Positions 6,472 to 12,047 of a stretch of 27,595 bases of DNA are shown piece after piece (the stretch's first letter is position 1; each line of letters starts with the position of its first letter). The notes under the pieces are model-generated. The model saw nothing but the letters and a program-made list of their open reading frames with translations. It was not told the DNA's origin and ran no database searches. Source of the stretch: a virus. A program made the translations under genes and the position numbers. The stretch is from positions 1 to 27,595 of IMG/VR virus record IMGVR_UViG_3300038825_000244. The stretch is one strand, 5' to 3'.

Positions 6472-7605
6472 CTATTTGCCCTTACTTATATCCATATTCT
6501 TTAAAATATGAGTTATAACTTCAATCGTCCAACCATTACCTAACATCTTGTATCTCTGAGTATTTGATACATGATTTGTGTAGTTGTCAGGAACTGTTTG
6601 TAATCTTTCACATTCTAGAGGTGTAAGTTTTCTCCAGTGAACACTGTCATTTATTTTTACCGGTTCTTTTCCACCACCACTATTACCTGCCATTAATGTA
6701 GGTGACTTTCCTTCAGGAGAATAAACTCTACTACTTGAATGACTTGGATTATTTAATTGTATGATTCCGTTTGCTGATGGTTGTGGATTCTCTTTTAATG
6801 TTTCTTTAAATTTATTTATTCTATCTTCAGAAAATACAGGAATCATAGACCTTTGCTTTTTTTCTATACTATTCCATGCAACAGCACCATTATAAGAAGC
6901 TGTAAGAGCAAACGCCTTACCTTCTTTAGTTGTCATCTTTGATAAGTTTTTATCAAAATCTTTTAATTTTATATTTGGTATTGAGCCACCACCTGAATTA
7001 GCTCTTATGGTTACTGATTTATTAAAATGCTCTCTTGGTTTTTTCTCACCAAACCCACCATAAATATTTGAATACATTGGCTCTTCTGCATCATTTTCCA
7101 ATATATCTCTTAAAACTATACCTCTTTGTTCAGGTTGTTCTATTTCAGGAATGTTAGTCCAATAATATCTAACTCTATTCTGTGCTGATACTAATGCTGA
7201 ATTAATCATTATTGGCTCAACACCCATGTATTCAGATATGACATCTAAATATTCTTTCTTCATTCTTACATTTTCTAATAAAAAATATTTTGGTTTTAGT
7301 TCTTCTACACATCTAACAAACTCAAAGAACAATGCACTTCTAGGGTCATTAAACGCTAATTGTTTACCAGCAAAACTAAACCCTTGACACGGACTCCCAC
7401 CCATAATTAAATCAATCTTTGGTAGTGTAGATGTATCTAATTCAGTTACATCGCCAACTTGTATAATGTCAGGGTAATTTGCTTGACTCACTTGAATAGC
7501 ATATTTATCTATCTCACTTGCATAATAATTATCTACTGGTATGCCAAGACGTTCTAAAGCAATCATGCCACAACTCATTCCGTCAAATAAACTTAATACA
7601 TTCAT
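6472..7605 (-). CDS. C5-cytosine DNA methyltransferase
   Basis: A 377-residue enzyme that transfers methyl groups from S-adenosylmethionine to cytosine C5. Motif I is LFDGMSCG (residues 6-13). Motif IV is GGSPCQGFS with the catalytic Cys at 73. Motif VI is ENV at 111-113. Motif VIII is QNRVR at 142-146. Motif X is MLGNGWTIEVI near 354-364. Residues of about 170-320 hold the target-recognition region, so the recognised sequence cannot be read off. The short motif I to IV spacing recalls Dnmt3-like phage enzymes. No partner restriction enzyme of a known type lies next to it, so it is probably an orphan that protects phage DNA or marks it for regulation. It lies 9 nt downstream of the exonuclease gene. 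Confidence 0.93.
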   Translation of the reverse strand: MNVLSLFDGMSCGMIALERLGIPVDNYYASEIDKYAIQVSQANYPDIIQVGDVTELDTSTLPKIDLIMGGSPCQGFSFAGKQLAFNDPRSALFFEFVRCVEELKPKYFLLENVRMKKEYLDVISEYMGVEPIMINSALVSAQNRVRYYWTNIPEIEQPEQRGIVLRDILENDAEEPMYSNIYGGFGEKKPREHFNKSVTIRANSGGGSIPNIKLKDFDKNLSKMTTKEGKAFALTASYNGAVAWNSIEKKQRSMIPVFSEDRINKFKETLKENPQPSANGIIQLNNPSHSSSRVYSPEGKSPTLMAGNSGGGKEPVKINDSVHWRKLTPLECERLQTVPDNYTNHVSNTQRYKMLGNGWTIEVITHILKNMDISKGK

Positions 7606-7614
7606 TTCTCTCTC

Positions 7615-8445
7615 CTATAAAACCAAATCAACAACATTAGGACTATTATAAATACTCAGAGGTTTACCCTTTTGATATTCTTTATAGTCATTTAAATAAG
7701 TCTCCATGATTGCCCAACCACTATCCATTTGCTCGTCAGTGATTTTAAATACTTTAGATGCATAAGGATAAGTTTTTTCCTGAGCAACAAATACAAACTC
7801 CTGAACATCATATCCAGCCTTTCGCATACCTCTTCTATACCAAGCTGCTTGCATATCATAGCCATACTTCTTAACTGACCTAGCAAACATATAAGGTTCA
7901 CATGATTGAGTAGTCTTATAGTCTATGACCACAATGCTGTTCTCAGTATCACGAGTAATAAGAGGGTCACATATAGCATCAGGTCTACACTTACAAAGCA
8001 CATCATCTTCATACCAGTAAAAACTTGCTTCAGCTATCTTGCCCTTAGCATTAAGATAAGCATTACCCTCATAAACCATGTTGGCTTTCATGCCTTTTAT
8101 AGTCTCTAGGTCAGCTTCTTTTATAACAGTCATACCCTTCTCTTCACATTCTATCTTCTGCTCCTTGTATGCCTTTGTATATGGAGAACCCTCTAAGACT
8201 GTTATCTCTTTATTAAAAGCATCTTCTCCCTCAACTAACATTGAATGAGCAGCAGTTCCAAAGGTCATAGCTGGTGTAGTCTCTTGCTTGTGTTCTAAGG
8301 CATGGAGCTGTGACTCACCAAACCTTCTAATGAAACTACTACTAATACCTACATTGGCGTGATACTCCTCATTAGGTATATCTTTATAAATAAGTGCATC
8401 CCAACGTTTTTCTGATTCAAAGTTCTTTAGCTCTTCTATCTTCAT
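7615..8445 (-). CDS. RecE/exonuclease VIII-like PD-(D/E)XK exonuclease
   Basis: A 276-residue protein of the phage exonuclease VIII-like group. The N-terminus has NEEYHANVGISSS and the helical TFGTAAHSML (H67), as in RecE. The active site fits E139, D156 (CRPDAI), D175-Y-K177 (VIDYKT) and Q199 with Y203 in the closing helix. It should digest one strand of duplex ends to give single-stranded tails for recombination. No RecT-like annealing protein is visible; the SSB-like protein 2 kb downstream could bind the product. It overlaps the upstream gene by 4 nt (ATGA). Confidence 0.85.
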   Translation of the reverse strand: MKIEELKNFESEKRWDALIYKDIPNEEYHANVGISSSFIRRFGESQLHALEHKQETTPAMTFGTAAHSMLVEGEDAFNKEITVLEGSPYTKAYKEQKIECEEKGMTVIKEADLETIKGMKANMVYEGNAYLNAKGKIAEASFYWYEDDVLCKCRPDAICDPLITRDTENSIVVIDYKTTQSCEPYMFARSVKKYGYDMQAAWYRRGMRKAGYDVQEFVFVAQEKTYPYASKVFKITDEQMDSGWAIMETYLNDYKEYQKGKPLSIYNSPNVVDLVL

Positions 8446-8621
8446 CTTTGCTCACCCATTAGATAAGCAATCTCTGTCAATGAATCCCTAACAGTATATT
8501 CCCTGTTTGCTGTTTGTACTTTGTTCTCACCAGTCAGGTAATCTTTGTAGTAACCCCTGATTTGTCTCTTAGTTAATATTAAAGGCTTAACCCTTCCTAC
8601 TTCGTTTAATCTAATATCCAT
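8442..8621 (-). CDS. Hypothetical protein, 59 aa
   Basis: A 59-residue protein, MDIRLNEVGRVKPL, then ILTKRQIRGYYKDYLTGEN and a helical end with MGEQR. I do not recognise it. A longer frame starts at 8663, but the ATG at 8621 has AAGGGAG upstream and overlaps the stop of the membrane peptide gene (TAATG), so I use 8621. It ends in a 4-nt overlap with the exonuclease gene, which suggests co-expression with it. Confidence 0.65.
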   Translation of the reverse strand: MDIRLNEVGRVKPLILTKRQIRGYYKDYLTGENKVQTANREYTVRDSLTEIAYLMGEQR

Positions 8622-8710
8622 TACATACTCCCTTTTTGTAATAAGTAAATTAACCATAAGCACACCACCATTCCTAGTAGTGCTAGTCTCATCATTAGTT
8701 CATGCTTCAT
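8621..8710 (-). CDS. Single-span membrane peptide, 29 aa
   Basis: A 29-residue peptide read by hand, MKHELMMRLALLGMVV then CLWLIYLLQKGSM: a short basic start and one hydrophobic segment. It starts 3 nt after the stop of the upstream gene and its stop overlaps the next start (TAATG). Inner-membrane location is expected; function unknown. Confidence 0.55.
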   Translation of the reverse strand: MKHELMMRLALLGMVVCLWLIYLLQKGSM

Positions 8711-8713
8711 AAA

Positions 8714-8968
8714 TCAACCCTCCCTCTTGTTTGCTTTATGCAATTTATAAATGCTTTTCTGATACTCAAAATCAGATTGCATATCTTCCCAAATCTCATC
8801 TTTGACTTCTTGCCTGATAGAAGCATCAACCTTAGTAACTAACTCAAAGTCTGACTTCTTAGGAATCCACCATTGATGATTCAATGATTTGTAAGCTGGA
8901 GATGGTTGACCTAAGTCCTTCCATCTCCATTGAATAGCACCATGTTCTGTATTGCACATTAGGTTCAT
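8714..8968 (-). CDS. Hypothetical protein, 84 aa
   Basis: I do not recognise this protein. Its first half is rich in Trp and aromatic residues (GAIQWRWKDLGQ, NHQWWIPKK) and its second half is a charged helix (EVKDEIWEDMQSDFEYQKS). The ATG sits in the shared junction sequence described at 8965-8978, with AAGGGAG as ribosome binding site. It belongs to the early chain of small genes between the two promoters and the exonuclease gene. Confidence 0.7.
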   Translation of the reverse strand: MNLMCNTEHGAIQWRWKDLGQPSPAYKSLNHQWWIPKKSDFELVTKVDASIRQEVKDEIWEDMQSDFEYQKSIYKLHKANKREG

Positions 8969-9186
8969 TACTTACTCCCTTCTAAATAAGCATCTACTAT
9001 TCTTTCAAAGAACTTAGAAGACCATTGTGTGTAAAATACTGATTTCAATAACTCATAATGCTCACCTTTTTTTCTTATTAGAGCATCATGGAATTTAGGA
9101 TTCTGATTAACAACCTTAGCTAATCTTTTTACATAGTCAGCTTTGGTTGTTTGATTTCCTCTACCTCTTTTTCCTACTCCTATCAT
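8968..9186 (-). CDS. Hypothetical protein, 72 aa
   Basis: A 72-residue basic protein beginning MIGVGKRGRGNQTTKADYVKR, with helices through the rest (FFERIVDAYLEGSK). The glycine- and arginine-rich start could contact DNA, but no family is recognised. Both its start and its stop lie in copies of the same junction sequence, so it is coupled to the genes on both sides. Confidence 0.7.
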   Translation of the reverse strand: MIGVGKRGRGNQTTKADYVKRLAKVVNQNPKFHDALIRKKGEHYELLKSVFYTQWSSKFFERIVDAYLEGSK

Positions 9187-9332
9187 TACTTACTCCCCAT
9201 AGTTAATTGAACTTCATGTCCTTGCTTGATTAATCTTGCCTTTTTTTTTCTCATGACTGTTAAGTCGCTAGTCTTAGTTGCTAGTGCCCAACCAAAGTTA
9301 GGCACGTTTACTTTTAGTGTGTATCTAGTCAT
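9186..9332 (-). CDS. Hypothetical protein, 48 aa
   Basis: A 48-residue basic protein read by hand: MTRYTLKVNVPNFGWALATK, a cluster RKKKARLIKQ, and the end VQLTMGSK. The alternating start suggests a small beta sheet followed by a helix; no family is recognised. Start and stop both sit in copies of the junction sequence (TAATG overlaps). Confidence 0.65.
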   Translation of the reverse strand: MTRYTLKVNVPNFGWALATKTSDLTVMRKKKARLIKQGHEVQLTMGSK

Positions 9333-9511
9333 TACTTACTCCAAACACCAGCAATTGCTTGTTGGAATTTAGGGCATTTAAAAACTTTTAACATTTGCTT
9401 ATAGTTTGCAATTGCTTCGTTAATGTCTGAGTCTCTGTACTCAACACCATTTGCTTTATGCTCTTCAGCAACAGCTAACCAGTTCTCGTATTTTTTTATT
9501 ACTTTATCCAT
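9332..9511 (-). CDS. Hypothetical protein, 59 aa
   Basis: A 59-residue helical protein, MDKVIKKYENWLAVAEEH, then DINEAIANYKQMLKVF and an end in VWSK. I do not recognise it. The frame is open to 9556, but the ATG at 9511 has AAGGAG 9 nt away and lies at the end of the leader of the promoter at 9548-9577; starting at 9556 would put translation inside that leader. Confidence 0.7.
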   Translation of the reverse strand: MDKVIKKYENWLAVAEEHKANGVEYRDSDINEAIANYKQMLKVFKCPKFQQAIAGVWSK

Positions 9512-9547
9512 GTTATTTAACTCCTTAATTTTATTTAACATACACTC

Positions 9548-9577
9548 ATTATACATAAATATATATAAATGTGTAAA
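9548..9577 (-). promoter_or_regulatory. Sigma70-type promoter P2 and leader
   Basis: The -35 TTTACA (9572-9577) and a perfect -10 TATAAT (9548-9553) are separated by 18 bp of AT-rich DNA. From -10 to the ATG at 9511 there are 36 nt, ending AAGGAGTTAAATAACATG. The same leader end and the same 36-nt distance occur at promoter P1, so the two are probably copies of one module. It should drive the early genes from 9511 on. Confidence 0.72.
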
Positions 9578-9588
9578 AAAATATTAAT

Positions 9589-9912
9589 TTATTTTTCTAG
9601 GGTATCTATCTCAGCCTTGCACTCTTTCATAGTATTGCAAGTGATGCTGTTGACCCTCATAGATAAGATAAGACTTTGTATTTGCTCATTAATCTTTCTG
9701 TTGTGTTCATGGTCTTGCTCAGTGTAAGTACACTCAGAACAGAAGCACTCATTACCATGAAAAGGTCTAGTTATCTTCTGCTTCTCTAACTCCCCTCTTT
9801 TATTAAGAAAATCCTCTTGTGGTTTAGCAGTCCATAGTGTCATCCTGCCATTCTCATCAAAGTCCTTCTCTATCTTGTAGCCTTTGTATTTATATGCTTT
9901 ATCCCATCTCAT
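9589..9912 (-). CDS. Hypothetical early protein, 107 aa
   Basis: The first gene after promoter P1. It starts MRWDKAYKYKGYKIEKDFD and has three cysteines and a histidine in GNECFCSECTYTEQDH, which could bind zinc, followed by a helical C-terminus with one more Cys pair separated by five residues. I do not recognise a family. Its ribosome binding site AAGGAG lies 9 nt from the ATG, in the leader shared with P2. First position in the early region is often held by host-takeover proteins; that is inference. Confidence 0.7.
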   Translation of the reverse strand: MRWDKAYKYKGYKIEKDFDENGRMTLWTAKPQEDFLNKRGELEKQKITRPFHGNECFCSECTYTEQDHEHNRKINEQIQSLILSMRVNSITCNTMKECKAEIDTLEK

Positions 9913-9948
9913 GTTATTTAACTCCTTACTTTTAAAAACATAAGTAAG

Positions 9949-9976
9949 ATTATATATATAAATATATAAAGAGCAA
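9949..9976 (-). promoter_or_regulatory. Sigma70-type promoter P1 and leader
   Basis: The -35 TTGCTC (9971-9976) and a perfect -10 TATAAT (9949-9954) are 16 bp apart. The leader to the ATG at 9912 is 36 nt from the -10 and carries a 7-bp inverted repeat (CTTACTT with AAGTAAG) just before the ribosome binding site. The -35 begins 4 bp after the stop of the upstream nuclease gene, marking the border between late and early genes. Confidence 0.7.
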
Positions 9977-9979
9977 GAA

Positions 9980-10426
9980 TTAAATTATAGGATTTAGAAC
10001 AGGGACTGAGCTTAGGGTGTCAAGTGATTCTTGAAGTGAATCTAATTCCATAGATTCAGTAATAGCTTTCTTATCAAAGGTGAAATAGTTTTGTGAGGAT
10101 GTATTGGATTTAAACATAATTCTCTTCTGACCATCAAAGAAGAATACAAAGGCTAGAATATCGCAATGGTAGTTTTTATAAGTTCCTGACATTGACCTTG
10201 AGTTCTCAGCAGCAAAGACAAACTTCTTTTCTTTAGTAGCTCTTCTGCTTTTAACTTGAACTGTATATATAGCGTTGCCAAACTCTACTATTAAATCTGC
10301 TGGATGTTTTTCTTGGGTTGGAAAGCAGAAGTCTGCATACTCCAAAAGGAATGTTTGTACTAAGGATTCACCCAAAGCACCTAGTCTTGAATTATTTTGA
10401 TGTTGGTCTGATGTCTTTCTTGGCAT
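9980..10426 (-). CDS. PD-(D/E)XK endonuclease-like protein
   Basis: A 148-residue protein. E20 (LGALGESLV), D44 (HPADLIVE) and Q57-V-K59 (YTVQVKSRR) form a PD-(D/E)XK site in which the usual Glu of ExK is Gln, a change known in some families. YHCDILAFVFF follows, as in I-SspI-like homing and related nucleases. It lies between the lysozyme gene, which it overlaps by 35 nt, and promoter P1, so it would be expressed with late genes. No ribosome binding site is visible at its ATG. It could be a free-standing homing endonuclease or act on host or phage DNA. Confidence 0.65.
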   Translation of the reverse strand: MPRKTSDQHQNNSRLGALGESLVQTFLLEYADFCFPTQEKHPADLIVEFGNAIYTVQVKSRRATKEKKFVFAAENSRSMSGTYKNYHCDILAFVFFFDGQKRIMFKSNTSSQNYFTFDKKAITESMELDSLQESLDTLSSVPVLNPII

Positions 10427-10838
10427 TTTGACATAAGGCTAATTGCCTAGAATTGTAAGCTGCTCTGTTAGGTGTTTGTGTTGCATACTTACTTCTAAGT
10501 ATTTCTTCTGATGCTTCTAACCAGCACTCCATTTCCATAAGTGCTCTTGTATGTCTAAAAGCCATCCATCCTGTTATCCCCATTTGAAAGGTGCAATCAA
10601 TACAAACTAATTGAGCCTTCTCAGGGAAACTTCTCCAAACATGCCAGTGTTTGTCTAGGCTCTCTATGACTCTTTTAATATCATTATCAAGTAGATACAT
10701 AGCTTCATCTTCTGATATGCCATTGTCATCAAGATTACGCCCTACACCTATTGTATTTCTAGGCGGATTTGCGGTGCATTTGTATAAATTACAAGATAAG
10801 CCTTCATGCTTGACCAACATTTCTTTTATTTTATCCAT
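10392..10838 (-). CDS. Endolysin, T4-type lysozyme (GH24)
   Basis: A 148-residue muramidase that would cut the peptidoglycan sugar chain at lysis. Catalytic Glu is E12 (VKHEGLS). The position of T4 Asp20 holds C21 (LYKCT) and the Thr is T29 in TIGVGRNL. Glu-eight residues-Cys is a known working variant in this family. There is no signal peptide or signal-anchor segment, so it needs a holin to reach the wall; a holin gene lies directly upstream. The frame is open to 10949, but the family start MDKIKEMLVKHEG begins at 10838. That ATG has no good ribosome binding site and lies 1 nt after the holin stop, which suggests re-initiation. Confidence 0.88.
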   Translation of the reverse strand: MDKIKEMLVKHEGLSCNLYKCTANPPRNTIGVGRNLDDNGISEDEAMYLLDNDIKRVIESLDKHWHVWRSFPEKAQLVCIDCTFQMGITGWMAFRHTRALMEMECWLEASEEILRSKYATQTPNRAAYNSRQLALCQNAKKDIRPTSK

Positions 10839-10839
10839 A

Positions 10840-11232
10840 TTATTTTGTGTGTACGCCTTTTGTTTTCTCAAAGGTTCTAAGTGATGACATCCCAAGAAGG
10901 GACAGAAGGATTGTAGTAAGTTGTGAAAAATCAAACTCAAGAGCTTCAAGTTTTAAATCAACTCCATTGGCAACAGCTAACCAAGTTGCAATAGGCAATA
11001 TACAATAATGTACAGCCAAACTAAATGAACAAATCCATAAGATAGAGGGTCTTGCTCCTGATACAAACCAGTTCCTGTTTTTGGCTTCTTCAGAATTAAG
11101 AGCAATTTGTGCTTTATCCAAAGATATAAGTTCTTTTTGTAAGTCATGTGATAGTTGTTCTTTTAAATCTTTATCTTGAACAAATTTGTCCAAGACATTG
11201 TTTGCCACTTCGGCTATTTTTGTAATACTCAT
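10840..11232 (-). CDS. Three-helix holin (GTA_holin_3TM-like)
   Basis: A 130-residue protein with a charged helical first half (KDLKEQLSHDLQKELI), then the family-like NRNWFVSGARPSILWICSF. Hydrophobic segments lie near residues 62-78, 76-90 and 103-120. This layout matches the 3-TM holins of gene transfer agents and many Gram-negative phages. It should form inner-membrane holes that release the downstream lysozyme. The start lies 3 nt after the upstream stop without a clear ribosome binding site, implying coupling to the XhlA-like gene. Confidence 0.8.
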   Translation of the reverse strand: MSITKIAEVANNVLDKFVQDKDLKEQLSHDLQKELISLDKAQIALNSEEAKNRNWFVSGARPSILWICSFSLAVHYCILPIATWLAVANGVDLKLEALEFDFSQLTTILLSLLGMSSLRTFEKTKGVHTK

Positions 11233-11235
11233 ATA

Positions 11236-11436
11236 TTAAATTATATAATCTTTAAGAAGAATCAATAGCATTGATATTACTATTGTTGTAAGACCACCCT
11301 TAATCCAGTTATTTAAACCATTGATATCATCATCTAATTTTTCAAAGTGTTTAAATGCTGTAGTCCACCTTTCTGCACATTGTGTCTCATGTACTTGTAA
11401 AGATGCATGAACTTCTTGGGCGGTCTTTCTAGCCAT
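11236..11436 (-). CDS. XhlA-like lysis-associated membrane protein
   Basis: A 66-residue protein. Residues 10-42 are a charged, probably coiled-coil helix (HETQCAERW, HFEKLDDDI). Residues 46-63 are a C-terminal membrane helix (GGLTTIVISMLLILL). This is the layout of XhlA/haemolysin-like proteins often found beside holins, and it precedes the holin here. It may help or regulate hole formation. Start overlaps the upstream stop (TAATG), with GAGGAAG just before it. Confidence 0.65.
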   Translation of the reverse strand: MARKTAQEVHASLQVHETQCAERWTTAFKHFEKLDDDINGLNNWIKGGLTTIVISMLLILLKDYII

Positions 11437-11696
11437 TATTCTTCCTCTACTACCTCAGCTACATCTTCAGCATTAACAGCTCTATCAAATGACTCGATAC
11501 AAATGTTTTTATATTCATTTGTAATGACATAGTCATCATAGGCTTCCTGAAGTCTAGCCAATTTTTTACCAGCTACATTTAGCTTTGCAGCTATAGCCAT
11601 TTGGTCTTCATTCAAATCAGCAGCTCTGTATTCAGTGCCATTAAATGTAATGATTACTGGTTCTTGGTTTTCCATCTTGTTTTCTTCGTTACTCAT
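11436..11696 (-). CDS. Small phage protein, 86 aa (DUF6447-like)
   Basis: An 86-residue acidic protein. The central ITFNGTEYRAADLNEDQ followed by a helix rich in Ala, Lys and Leu and an acidic C-terminus recalls DUF6447-type phage proteins found near fibre and lysis genes; the assignment is from memory of the pattern. Function unknown. AGGAGAG precedes the ATG, and its stop overlaps the XhlA-like start. Confidence 0.65.
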   Translation of the reverse strand: MSNEENKMENQEPVIITFNGTEYRAADLNEDQMAIAAKLNVAGKKLARLQEAYDDYVITNEYKNICIESFDRAVNAEDVAEVVEEE

Positions 11697-11734
11697 TAGT
11701 CTCTCCTATAAGTTTATTAAAATTAAATTATATA

Positions 11735-12046
11735 CTAAGATTCTAAAGTTTTAGTAACTGAGGTTGGATTTTTTTCACTTTCTATTTGTGCATTTAATCC
11801 TGCTTCTAAATTAGCAACCTCTTCTTCACCCATAGCATCAACAACCCATCCTATAACAATATCTGATGTTAGTTCATCAAAAGGTTTAAAGTTGGTTAAA
11901 TCTGATGTGTCTATGCTCTGCGTACCATAAGAGGATGCAGTAAATTCACCATCTTCTTTAGTTACACGCCAGTGAATATTATAGACAACATCATCATGCT
12001 CTTCTTTATTAGGGTGTACGTCAACTGTATTTACATTCCATTCCAT
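11735..12046 (-). CDS. Phage protein downstream of the tail fibre, 103 aa (DUF7936-like)
   Basis: A 103-residue acidic protein. VVYNIHWRVTKEDGEFTASS then YGTQSI, and later DIVIGWVVDAMG, match a family of small phage proteins commonly encoded next to tail-fibre genes (DUF7936-like). Role not known; a fibre-associated or decoration function is possible. The frame is open to 12091, but the ATG at 12046 has AAAGGAG at good spacing, the ribosome binding site being inside the last codons of the fibre gene. Confidence 0.7.
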   Translation of the reverse strand: MEWNVNTVDVHPNKEEHDDVVYNIHWRVTKEDGEFTASSYGTQSIDTSDLTNFKPFDELTSDIVIGWVVDAMGEEEVANLEAGLNAQIESEKNPTSVTKTLES

Positions 12047-12047
12047 T

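Noticed and set aside
9236-9252. Run of T residues resembling a terminator tail
   Set aside because: On the minus strand it is a run of A within a lysine-rich coding stretch, with no GC-rich stem before it.
10839-10949. N-terminal extension of the lysozyme frame up to 10949
   Set aside because: It overlaps the holin C-terminus, has a non-family sequence and lacks a ribosome binding site; the family start is at 10838.
11697-11734. Possible promoter with TATAAT upstream of the 86-residue gene
   Set aside because: No acceptable -35 element lies 16-18 bp upstream, and the surrounding DNA is so AT-rich that TATAAT is expected by chance.
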